Shown here piece by piece: positions 13,794 to 19,521 of a stretch of 35,060 nt of DNA (positions are counted from its first letter, which is position 1; every line of letters begins with the position of its first letter). Position numbers and translations under genes: made by a program. Below the pieces are notes generated by a model. It worked only from the letters and a program-made list of their open reading frames with translations. It did no database searches and had not been told where the DNA came from. The stretch is from a virus. Location of the stretch: the IMG/VR virus record IMGVR_UViG_3300002053_000037, positions 1 through 35,060 of that record. One strand, written 5' to 3'.

Positions 13794-14167
13794 TGTTGCG
13801 CTATTATAGTCCCGGTAACGTAGACCGTTGGACACCGAACGATGTATGCCGCACACCTGAGGAATTCTTTCAAAGATTTTTAAATCAAATGCAGTTTGGA
13901 GATTTTGAGATAGATATACAGCCGGGTGACGCAACTGCTTACAAGTTTCATGTATATTATACACCTGCTGATAGGCGTTTGATATTCATTAGGGATGATA
14001 GGTCATTCCCCATTCACAGTAATACTAATCCTTGGACAAAAGATGAATCACTCATTTGGACTTGGTGTTTACTCTGTGATATTTATGCAAGAGTATTTGG
14101 GCTTGAAGCTAGATACTATGACTGGACTAGAGCTTGTCCCATGAAAGACGGGGAGCCTGTAAGATGA
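13793..14167 (+). CDS. Hypothetical protein (124 aa)
   Basis: TAATG overlap at the start, with AAGGAGAAGAAA before it. Rich in aromatic residues (MLRYYSPGNVDRWTPNDVCR, DESLIWTWCLLCDIYARVFG). A mixed alpha/beta protein with no identifiable motif. ATGA overlap with the next gene. Confidence 0.7.
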   Translation: MLRYYSPGNVDRWTPNDVCRTPEEFFQRFLNQMQFGDFEIDIQPGDATAYKFHVYYTPADRRLIFIRDDRSFPIHSNTNPWTKDESLIWTWCLLCDIYARVFGLEARYYDWTRACPMKDGEPVR

Positions 14168-14418
14168 ACTATGTAAAATATTTTACACCTTCTTGGACAG
14201 GTGGAGGCTGGAATAAACGTACCTTATTGATGGGTAACTTTGCCATTACTCTTCAAACAGGTAAGAGTGATGGATGGGGACGATTCGGAGGCGGTTGGAA
14301 TTGGTGCCTTGGATTTGAAATTGGTGGGACAACACTGGTTTTGAATCTACTTATCTGTTCTGTGCGGCTGGAGAAAATTACAGATGAAAGAAAAGCAAAG
14401 CTTTTGGACAAAGCTTAA
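14164..14418 (+). CDS. Conserved small phage protein (84 aa)
   Basis: ATG 14164 (MNYVKYFTPSWTGGGWNK) overlaps the previous stop and has GGGGAG upstream, so the longer in-frame form is rejected. GWGRFGGGWNWCLGFEIGG is a strikingly Gly/Trp-rich segment followed by TTLVLNLLICSVRLEK. Proteins with this RFGGGWNW signature recur in phages of several hosts; no role is known to me. The C-terminus overlaps the next membrane protein by 35 bases. Confidence 0.72.
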   Translation: MNYVKYFTPSWTGGGWNKRTLLMGNFAITLQTGKSDGWGRFGGGWNWCLGFEIGGTTLVLNLLICSVRLEKITDERKAKLLDKA

Positions 14419-14554
14419 GGATACAATAGTAGCAGTGATTATTATATCAGTGCTACTTGGTGGATTGGGTGGTTGTCATTACGTACATTGGAAAGCTTAC
14501 AAACAACGGTATCCTAATGCTTCGTATTGGACGTATTGGTTCAGGAATAGATAG
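14384..14554 (+). CDS. Small single-pass membrane protein (56 aa)
   Basis: ATG 14384 lies inside the end of the previous gene and the frame ends at TAG 14552-14554. After a basic start (MKEKQSFWTKLKD) a hydrophobic helix (TIVAVIIISVLLGGLGG) leads to C-H-Y-V-H-W-K and an aromatic tail (RYPNASYWTYWFRNR). The LGGC could be mistaken for a lipobox but lacks the usual context. A holin-like or membrane-anchored accessory role is possible, not shown. Confidence 0.6.
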   Translation: MKEKQSFWTKLKDTIVAVIIISVLLGGLGGCHYVHWKAYKQRYPNASYWTYWFRNR

Positions 14555-14565
14555 GAGTATTAATT

Positions 14566-14778
14566 ATGAGAGTAGATGTGATGGTAGATATGATTATTGG
14601 CTGTCTTATTGGTCTTGGATTTGGATTGATATTCGGATTGTTGATAGGCATTTACCGTACTGATATGAAGTATAAAGAGAAGATTAGTAAAGGTAAGACT
14701 ATTCAGATTGGTAATGTATACTATCAAGCAGAAGAAGTACGTAGAGAAGTAATCATTTGGGAGAAGAAGGAGAAATAA
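14566..14778 (+). CDS. Small membrane protein (70 aa)
   Basis: ATG 14566 follows AGGAGTATTAATT. Residues 7-30 (VDMIIGCLIGLGFGLIFGLL) form one membrane helix with a regular glycine face (G-x3-G), followed by a basic, soluble tail ending WEKKEK. It follows another membrane protein, so the two may act together at the inner membrane. No lysis family can be assigned. Confidence 0.66.
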   Translation: MRVDVMVDMIIGCLIGLGFGLIFGLLIGIYRTDMKYKEKISKGKTIQIGNVYYQAEEVRREVIIWEKKEK

Positions 14779-14779
14779 A

Positions 14780-15049
14780 GTGTCCGTCTTGTTTAGTTAC
14801 GAAGATTTAAAAATCAAGCTTGGCCTTGACAAAGATATTCAGCTATTGAGATTCGACTACCATAGTCAACCGGGCAAGGAGCTTCTTGAAGTAATACTGG
14901 TTGGAGAATCCATTGGCTTGAAGCCTTTAAATGGAGTATATAAAGATAGACAATGGCATTGTAAGCATTGTAATAATAAGTGGTCCGCTCCGGGCCTTGA
15001 ACGTAACTGTCCTAGCTGTGCCAGTGAGGACATTGAGGAGGACCTTTAA
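14780..15049 (+). CDS. Hypothetical protein with C-terminal zinc ribbon (89 aa)
   Basis: GTG start at 14780 after AAGGAGAAATAAA; no nearby ATG in frame. The first 55 residues are mixed alpha/beta. The C-terminus has QWHCKHCNNKWSAPG and RNCPSCASEDIEEDL, a classic C-x2-C...C-x2-C ribbon. TAATG overlap with the next gene. Confidence 0.7.
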   Translation: MSVLFSYEDLKIKLGLDKDIQLLRFDYHSQPGKELLEVILVGESIGLKPLNGVYKDRQWHCKHCNNKWSAPGLERNCPSCASEDIEEDL

Positions 15050-15336
15050 TGTTTGTAGTCTTCAGTACATCGAAGGGGACCTTTGTTAGTATGCCTGTCG
15101 ATGAGATAGGTCGCATCGAGTGGGACCCGCCTTCATGTTATTTATATACACGTAAAGGGGAACCCTTTGCAGTTAAGGGAGAGTTAAGGCGTGTTGATTC
15201 TTTCATCGAGAGCATTAACGCCGCAGTCAACATGATTAGGCGCGTTGAAGTAGAAAAGATGCAAGAATCAGTCTCAGCCAATGAGAAACAAACAACAGTT
15301 GTCGTGAAGAGGAACAGGGAAAAACCGCAGCCTTGA
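15049..15336 (+). CDS. Hypothetical protein (95 aa), end of left gene run
   Basis: TAATG overlap at the start. Residues 1-50 form a beta unit (MFVVFSTSKGTFVSMPVDE, CYLYTRKGEPFAV), followed by a helix (SFIESINAAVNMIRRVEVEK) and a basic tail. It is the last rightward gene before the non-coding control region; a terminator-like hairpin follows about 90 bases downstream. Confidence 0.7.
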   Translation: MFVVFSTSKGTFVSMPVDEIGRIEWDPPSCYLYTRKGEPFAVKGELRRVDSFIESINAAVNMIRRVEVEKMQESVSANEKQTTVVVKRNREKPQP

Positions 15337-15424
15337 GATTGTGCGCACGTTTTTTGCGCATTTCCCCAAAACATTGAACCGTGCCATTTTGGCACATTTA
15401 CGGGATTGGAAGCTGTCGGGCCTT

Positions 15425-15446
15425 AAGCCGCCTAATCGGGCGGCTT
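15425..15446 (+). terminator. Terminator-like hairpin after left gene run
   Basis: AAGCCGCC (15425-15432) and GGCGGCTT (15439-15446) form a perfect 8-bp GC-rich stem around TAATCG. Downstream is GCGGCTTTG rather than a long T run, so intrinsic termination would be weak. Its position after the last rightward gene supports the role. Confidence 0.5.
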
Positions 15447-15698
15447 GCGGCTTTGTCTACTAACAGGATTCCGGTAGTTCTTATATAGTAATATTTTATT
15501 TTATTTTATTTTTATAGTAGAATTTTAAAAGAGTAAGTAGATAAAAGTAGAAGTAACGTGATTAGGCCATTTACGACCGAGGAGTGAAAAATGTCGTAAG
15601 TCCTTGAACCGCTGTGAGATAGGAGCTTGCACATTTTCCGTGCTCATTTCGCGCATTCGGGTCACGATTTATGCATCATTGTCAGGTTGTGCATTCCA

Positions 15699-15838
15699 TG
15701 TACAGTCTGTACATTTTGTGTACAGTACATTTTTCCGACAGTCTGTACACATTATGTACAGTACATATTTTGTACAGCCTGTACACTTTTTGTACAGGTC
15801 ACTTTTGGCATTTCTTAGCTGTACACTTTTTGTACAGC
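15699..15838. repeat. Array of four CTGTACA-N5-TGTACAG palindromes
   Basis: Perfect 7+5+7 palindromes lie at 15707-15725, 15743-15761, 15779-15797 and 15819-15837, with spacers TTTTG, CATTA, CTTTT and CTTTT. Centres are 36, 36 and 40 bases apart. The last two extend to 8-bp arms with different but still complementary outer bases (C/G and G/C), so arm symmetry is preserved. Extra TGTACAG half-sites occur at 15699-15705 and 15771-15777. Symmetry suits a dimeric DNA-binding protein; operator or iteron roles are both possible. Confidence 0.8.
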
Positions 15839-15876
15839 ACCCCTTGACTTTTACCCCGTCATGGAGTGAGGGATTT

Positions 15877-16076
15877 TGATGCTTGAATCAATTTTCATGG
15901 TTTAAGGCATATGAAAAATGAAACATTTATCTGAAACAGGCATCTAGCCGAAGGCATTTCGTATGTACACACAGGCATGTAGACACATGATTTATAAATC
16001 AGTATATTTATATAATGATTCATGCATCCTTTAATAGATTTTGATTAATAAATCAAAAGCCTTGATTTTAAAATCA
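15877..16076. repeat. Cluster of TGATK-N4-AATCA palindromic sites
   Basis: 14-bp sites occur at 15877-15890 (TGATG CTTG AATCA), 15988-16001 (TGATT TATA AATCA), 16042-16055 (TGATT AATA AATCA) and 16063-16076 (TGATT TTAA AATCA). The last two begin exactly 21 bases apart, two helical turns. Related sites recur inside the minus-strand island (17035, 18409, 18685). A dimeric regulator of that island is a reasonable guess. Confidence 0.65.
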
Positions 16077-16222
16077 GGCAGACCTTGGGCTTTCCCGTGC
16101 ATTACTGAGCAGAGCATCCGTTGCCCCGTGCAGCCGCACTCCTCGCTTTTAGCCATTCCTAGCATTGTACAACTGCTAGGCTGTCTTACCGCCGCCTTCC
16201 GCCGCCTCAGGTCACCGGGCGA

Positions 16223-16417
16223 TTACATCCGGTGCCCGAGATTCCTTACCGCCCGTGAGCATTCCTCGATTTGCTGCTTCAGGGAATCGATTGCCGCCTG
16301 ATGTGCTGGCCTCATTAGCGGGGAGAGCGCCTTGTGTTCTCGCTCAAATTTCCCCACCAGCGACGAGAGCCTAGCTATCTCGGACAGCAGATTGGCCTTC
16401 GTCACTGACTTCGGCAT
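16223..16417 (-). CDS. Hypothetical helical protein (64 aa), last island gene
   Basis: Minus-strand ATG at 16417 is preceded by GGGGGTGATGAAGG. The protein is entirely helical with heptad-like spacing (ANLLSEIARLSSLVGKFERE, AAIDSLKQQIEECSRAVRN), so a coiled-coil dimer is likely. It is six bases downstream of the previous island gene. A GC-rich inverted repeat CACCGG/CCGGTG (16213-16234) spans its stop codon and may help termination. Confidence 0.66.
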   Translation of the reverse strand: MPKSVTKANLLSEIARLSSLVGKFEREHKALSPLMRPAHQAAIDSLKQQIEECSRAVRNLGHRM

Positions 16418-16423
16418 CCTTCA

Positions 16424-16654
16424 TCACCCCCTTTCCAGTCCTTCTAGGTCTTCCAACTCTGGCACGAATCGCTTCCAGAGTTGCCAACGGTAGACACTCT
16501 CGATACCGGCCTTGCCCTTGATGATTTCTTTATCAAGGTAGGCAATGTACGAGAGTGCTTCTGTGACGGCAATGGCATCTAGTGCTTCGTAGCCATTGTC
16601 CATCATTAGCTTCCCTATCTTTGTAGGGAAGTCTATGTATGGACCAGCGGCCAC
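16424..16654 (-). CDS. Hypothetical protein (76 aa)
   Basis: GTG start at 16654 with a strong GAGAGGGGGTGAG site; the adjacent ATG at 16656 is in another frame. A helical protein (EALDAIAVTEALSYIAYLDK) with a Trp-containing segment (ESVYRWQLWKRFVPELEDLE). No family is recognised. Four bases after the zinc-ribbon gene upstream. Confidence 0.66.
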   Translation of the reverse strand: MAAGPYIDFPTKIGKLMMDNGYEALDAIAVTEALSYIAYLDKEIIKGKAGIESVYRWQLWKRFVPELEDLEGLERG

Positions 16655-16658
16655 ATTC

Positions 16659-16838
16659 TCACCCCCTCTCTTTTCCAGCCTTGATTAATCCCTCAAGATA
16701 GGGATTACCGGCCACTAGAGCCTCGCAACCACTGCAAGGCTCACCTTTTTGTGACGGGTCCGCCGCGTACCATTCTCCGCAGATTGGGCATTGGATGGGT
16801 ATCTCGTCTCCAATGCACTCGGTGTCATTCCAAGGCAT
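16659..16838 (-). CDS. Zinc-ribbon microprotein (59 aa)
   Basis: Reads leftward from ATG at 16838, immediately after the stop of the neighbouring zinc-ribbon gene. The product contains IQCPICGEWYAADPSQKGEP followed by CSGCEALVAGNP: a clean C-x2-C...C-x2-C ribbon. GAGGGATGA upstream is the ribosome site. Two adjacent zinc ribbons in one operon suggest related roles in nucleic-acid or RNA-polymerase binding, which is inference. Confidence 0.68.
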   Translation of the reverse strand: MPWNDTECIGDEIPIQCPICGEWYAADPSQKGEPCSGCEALVAGNPYLEGLIKAGKERG

Positions 16839-17009
16839 TCATCCCTCCTTGCCCCCGCAGTGCGGACAACGATAGGTGTCCGCTTCCTTGTCGTACTTCC
16901 AGTAGCGTGCCGGGATTTCCCTTTGGCACGACCAGCAGTAGATGGTGTACAGCACCGGTGGGGGTGCGGTATCTACCACCGGGTCCAGTTCCTTCGCCGC
17001 CTTGGGCAT
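16839..17009 (-). CDS. Zinc-ribbon microprotein (56 aa)
   Basis: Reads leftward from ATG at 17009 with GAGAGGAGGGCAAA directly upstream, one of the best ribosome sites in the island. After a Pro-rich start, YTIYCWSCQREIPARYWKYD and YRCPHCGGKEG give a C-x2-C...C-x2-C zinc ribbon. The stop abuts the next gene's ATG. A degenerate TGATT-N4-CATCA site lies 26 bases upstream (17035-17048), placing this gene at the head of a four-gene unit. Confidence 0.7.
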   Translation of the reverse strand: MPKAAKELDPVVDTAPPPVLYTIYCWSCQREIPARYWKYDKEADTYRCPHCGGKEG

Positions 17010-17224
17010 TTTGCCCTCCTCTCGTTTTGGCCTTTGATTTATGCATCAAGATGGCCTACACAGCGCCCCTTAGTCTTTCAAATTCACGCTTCCGTCCCGA
17101 TTGCCCTCGGCCACCTTGATGCGGCGGCGGACCCGCCTTTCGGCGGCCCACTAACAACCTGCCCTTGTGACATTGCTTCGTTTTAGCCTACGCCCTCAGC
17201 CGCACGGCTGAGATATTAGCGAGG
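17010..17224 (-). other. Intergenic spacer with hairpins inside island
   Basis: Between the ParB-like gene and the zinc-ribbon unit. It contains a palindromic CAGCCGTGCGGCTGA hairpin near 17196-17212, just past the ParB-like stop (terminator-like), one copy of a 29-bp inverted repeat (17141-17169), a CCGCC-TTTC-GGCGG hairpin (17133-17146) and the TGATT-N4-CATCA site (17035-17048). I see no credible gene; a 29-codon frame here has no supporting features. Confidence 0.55.
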
Positions 17225-18367
17225 CTACTTCTTGCTGTCGCTGGCCTCCCAGACCTCCTTGTGGACGGCCTTGAGCGCGGCCAGCACCGCCTCGCCGTGC
17301 CCCTGCTGGATGAGGCTGTGGCACAGGCTGTACGCCTCGGCTCCGTTCTCGAACATCTTGAGGCCCTCCACGTCGCCCTTCTGGACGGCATTGATGAGGG
17401 CCTTCTTGATGCTGTTGGCCGTGTGCTTCTGGGCCTGCTGGAGCTGCTTCGGCGTCAGGGCCTTGACCTCCTCGCCGTTCTTGCTGTTGGGATTCTTGAG
17501 GAACGCCAGAACCTCCTCAGCGGTCGGCTTCTCGGTCTTGCCCGTGGCGTACTGGTTGGACTCCTTGTCGGGCCGCAGCCACTTGACGACCTTGGCGTGG
17601 CTGTACCTCTTGCGCGGGTGCGTGATTTCGCCACTGGCGAACAGCCCCACGATGTCGAGTTCCGGGTACTCTGCCGCGAGGTCCAGCATCGTCCCGGTGC
17701 CCTGCCTCCATGCGGAGTCCTTCTGCGGGTCCTTGCCCATGAGGCGGCAGACATCGCTCAGGTTGTGGAGGTCGTCTCTCTGGTAGTCCCTCGCGATGCT
17801 GAGTTCCAGCCCGAAGGGGATAGGCTCTTTGCCGCCGTAGGAGTTCTCCTGCACGTTGACGGCGAACCTTTCGGTGTCCGTCAAGGTGCGATTGAACAGA
17901 ACCGCAGGAACCTCGGTGATGAGCGCAAGGCCCTTCTTCATGCGGACGGCATTGGCTATGACAATGCTCGCCCCCATTCTGGTGTAGCCTGCGACCAGTC
18001 CGAGGTTCGGAACCGTGAGGTTCCCCTTGGCATCGCCGAATGTCCGGCGAACCGCCTCCCTCACGTCGTTCGCGGTTACGGTGAACTTCTCCCCGAGCGC
18101 ATGGACCACCACGTCCTTGAACTCGTCCAGCGCGTCGAAGGCCCGCTGCCGGATGTCCGCGAACATCTTGCCGGTCTTGTTGTCCACCGGCTCCAGCGAA
18201 ATCGGCTCGTCGGACTTGTAGCCGATTTCCACCATCTTGCGCGCGTACTCCAGAACCTCCGGGATGATGGAGAACAGCGCGCGGAAAACCCTGCACTTGT
18301 TGCGTGCCGGGTCGATGCCGATTCTGCTGGTTGGCACCATCACCTGTTTCTCGGTCAACTGCTCCAC
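17225..18367 (-). CDS. ParB-like domain protein (380 aa)
   Basis: Starts with GTG at 18367 behind GGAAGGAGGAGCC. The N-terminus VMVPTSRIGIDPARNKCRVF resembles the first ParB/Srx motif. GLVAGYTRMGASIVIANAVR, EVPAVLFNRTLTDTERFAVN and VQENSYGGKEPIPFGLE correspond to the G-x-x-R-x-x-A, E-V-P-V and E-N-x-x-R/G regions of ParB-type domains, with an inserted helical segment between the first two. The C-terminal 110 residues are Lys/Ala-rich helices (LTPKQLQQAQKHTANSIKKA). ParB-like proteins bind DNA and can use CTP or have nuclease activity; here it may bind the nearby palindromes. No ParA is seen. Codon use is much GC-richer than in the phage arms. Confidence 0.6.
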   Translation of the reverse strand: MEQLTEKQVMVPTSRIGIDPARNKCRVFRALFSIIPEVLEYARKMVEIGYKSDEPISLEPVDNKTGKMFADIRQRAFDALDEFKDVVVHALGEKFTVTANDVREAVRRTFGDAKGNLTVPNLGLVAGYTRMGASIVIANAVRMKKGLALITEVPAVLFNRTLTDTERFAVNVQENSYGGKEPIPFGLELSIARDYQRDDLHNLSDVCRLMGKDPQKDSAWRQGTGTMLDLAAEYPELDIVGLFASGEITHPRKRYSHAKVVKWLRPDKESNQYATGKTEKPTAEEVLAFLKNPNSKNGEEVKALTPKQLQQAQKHTANSIKKALINAVQKGDVEGLKMFENGAEAYSLCHSLIQQGHGEAVLAALKAVHKEVWEASDSKK

Positions 18368-18383
18368 TTGTGGCTCCTCCTTC

Positions 18384-18408
18384 CAGCCCCCGTCACTAAC
18401 TAGCCGCC
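18384..18408. repeat. Inverted repeat pair A, left copy
   Basis: CAGCCCCCGTCACTAACTAG plus CCGCC (25 bases) recurs in reverse complement at 18724-18748 with 23 of 25 matches. The two copies bracket the 74-aa gene. The core GGCGGC-N3-YTARYRAC is shared with repeat pair B. Confidence 0.8.
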
Positions 18409-18422
18409 TGATGTTTAAATCA
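18409..18422. promoter_or_regulatory. TGATG-N4-AATCA palindromic site before ParB-like gene
   Basis: TGATGTTTAAATCA fits the dispersed 14-bp family with one arm mismatch. It lies 42 bases upstream of the GTG start of the ParB-like gene and three bases after the 74-aa stop, a position suited to controlling the ParB-like gene. Confidence 0.5.
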
Positions 18423-18424
18423 AC

Positions 18425-18649
18425 CTAGTTGGCGCGAATTTCCAGCGCCCGGTTGATGTCCGCATCCACCTGAATATCGTGGATGAGTTTCTCCGCAATG
18501 CTCTGCGTCCTAACCGCCGCGAGTTTCTCCACGTAGATGTCGGGTCCGAAAAGACTGCACCCTATGCACATGGCGGTGGTCGTATCCAGCGCCGGGATAA
18601 CCGCCACGAGTTTCCGCGTATTTGCGCACATGATTCTGAAGAATGGCAT
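18425..18649 (-). CDS. Hypothetical protein (74 aa)
   Basis: ATG at 18649 on the minus strand; the ribosome site is weak (AAAGGCGGCTAAAAAC). The protein has an apolar start (MPFFRIMCANTRKLVAVIPA), a C-x2-C pair (MCIGCSLFG) and a helical C-terminus (QSIAEKLIHDIQVDADINRA). No family recognised. It is enclosed by inverted repeat pair A and preceded by a long perfect hairpin. Confidence 0.58.
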   Translation of the reverse strand: MPFFRIMCANTRKLVAVIPALDTTTAMCIGCSLFGPDIYVEKLAAVRTQSIAEKLIHDIQVDADINRALEIRAN

Positions 18650-18654
18650 GTTTT

Positions 18655-18731
18655 TAGCCGCCTTTCGCTCAGTGGTAGCGGGGATGATTTCCGAATCATC
18701 CCCGCTACCTTGCCCTAGCTAGTGGCGGCTA
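18655..18731. promoter_or_regulatory. Long hairpin containing a TGATT-N4-AATCA core
   Basis: GGTAGCGGGGATGATT (18674-18689) and AATCATCCCCGCTACC (18694-18709) form a perfect 16-bp stem around TCCG. It is nested in an outer TAGCCGCC/GGCGGCTA helix (18655-18662 with 18724-18731). The tip TGATT-TCCG-AATCA is the same 14-bp palindrome found elsewhere in the region. On the minus strand it lies in the leader of the 74-aa gene. It may be a leader-RNA structure, a regulator site or both. Confidence 0.7.
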
Positions 18732-18748
18732 GCTAATGACGGGGGCTG
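18724..18748. repeat. Inverted repeat pair A, right copy
   Basis: GGCGGCTAGCTAATGACGGG plus GGCTG, the reverse complement of 18384-18408 with two mismatches. It lies nine bases from the right copy of pair B, so the two families are clustered here. Confidence 0.8.
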
Positions 18749-18756
18749 ATAACTGC

Positions 18757-18785
18757 CACAAGGGCAGGTTATTAGTGGGCCGCCG
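18757..18785. repeat. Inverted repeat pair B, right copy (partner 17141-17169)
   Basis: CACAAGGGCAGGTTATTAGT followed by GGGCCGCCG matches the reverse complement of 17141-17169 at 28 of 29 positions. Pair B brackets both the ParB-like gene and the 74-aa gene. Such near-identity in non-coding DNA suggests recent duplication or a maintained function. Confidence 0.82.
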
Positions 18786-18839
18786 GTCTGGCCCGTTTTG
18801 ACTTGGAGGCGAAACGCCGTCCTAATCTAGGTTGTCCGG

Positions 18840-19415
18840 TCATGTTCTAACGGTTTTGTCGGTTTCACCTCCCGGTTTCCTAATGCTATCCCAAACTGTT
18901 TTGTCGGGATAGTCAACCGTTCGCCCTTGCTTGGCAACGTTGCCAAGGTGGTTATCAAGGGCGCTAATCGGCAATTCTCCGCAAGCGACTAGGTTTTTGA
19001 TTGTCTTGCGGGATGTTGGCGCACAAGGTCTAGGTTCGGCGGTTCTAGCGTCCGAACGGTTAAGGCTAGGTTCGGCCATATCGTTGACCGTTGCCTTAGT
19101 AGCGTTGACCTTGCGGTGTGCCACAATGTCAACCGGACTGAAACCGGGATACTTAACCCCAAGGTCTGCACCGATAACCTCAAGAGTTTCGGCGGGGGAG
19201 GTTTCCCGGTATTGGTGCCTTTTGGCGTAGGCTATTCCCCGATTATCGACGTTGCGGCGGAATGCCACCGCCCGGAGTAGCCTTTTCCGTTGCCGGTCAG
19301 TCAAGGCGGGAATGGAGTTAAGGTCAGTATCGGTCATGTAACTGTCAAGGTGCCGATACTTGGCGGCGGTTTTTCGGACTGTTACTGTTGGGTATGTGTC
19401 CCGCCGCCGGTTCAC
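18840..19415 (-). CDS. Hypothetical basic protein (191 aa), first island gene
   Basis: I chose GTG 19415 because GGAGG sits eight bases before it on the minus strand; a TTG at 19430 in the same frame would overlap that site. The protein is rich in Arg/Lys/Thr, with a basic region LTDRQRKRLLRAVAFRRNVD near residue 45 that could contact nucleic acid, and TSRKTIKNLVACGELPISAL near residue 140, which looks like a helix-turn-helix (turn around A-C-G-E-L, then I-S). It is therefore a candidate regulator of the island. A perfect 18-bp palindrome CTTGGCAACGTTGCCAAG lies within the gene at 18930-18947. Confidence 0.58.
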   Translation of the reverse strand: MNRRRDTYPTVTVRKTAAKYRHLDSYMTDTDLNSIPALTDRQRKRLLRAVAFRRNVDNRGIAYAKRHQYRETSPAETLEVIGADLGVKYPGFSPVDIVAHRKVNATKATVNDMAEPSLNRSDARTAEPRPCAPTSRKTIKNLVACGELPISALDNHLGNVAKQGRTVDYPDKTVWDSIRKPGGETDKTVRT

Positions 19416-19521
19416 TGTCCTATCCTCCAATCCACCTATCCCTATAGCATGTACCGTGCCAGTCAGTCAGAAAAATTAAGTAACCTAATATCAATGACTT
19501 ATGACGATGCAAAAATCAGAA

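Larger units (their letters stand above)
15337..16222. other. Non-coding control region; possible origin
   Basis: Nothing between the converging genes at 15336 and 16223 has a convincing coding frame; the open frames on the plus strand (15604-16301) lack ribosome sites and read through palindrome arrays. The region holds a terminator-like hairpin (15425-15446), a palindrome GTGCCA-TTT-TGGCAC (15381-15395), an AT tract with repeated TTTTA units (about 15485-15525), a four-copy array of 19-bp palindromes (15707-15837) and four TGATK-N4-AATCA sites (15877-16076). An unwinding-prone AT tract next to iterated binding sites is what a replication origin looks like, but no initiator is identified. 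Confidence 0.5.

Noticed and set aside
15699-15838. CRISPR array
   Set aside because: Repeats are 19-bp palindromes with 17-21 base gaps that include half-sites, and there are no cas genes; it reads as binding sites, not spacers.
15604-16301. Plus-strand frames of 63-91 codons in the palindrome region
   Set aside because: No ribosome sites; their sequences simply translate the repeated TGTACA and TGATT palindromes.
17261-18403. 380-codon open frame on the plus strand
   Set aside because: It is the antisense shadow of the ParB-like gene. Its product is a Leu/Val/Arg/His-rich sequence without domain motifs, typical of the complement of GC-rich coding DNA, and it lacks a ribosome site.
18660-18732. 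tRNA gene
   Set aside because: There is a convincing D-arm-like segment, but the next stem has an even-sized loop that cannot give a seven-base anticodon loop, and no T arm or correct acceptor spacing exists.
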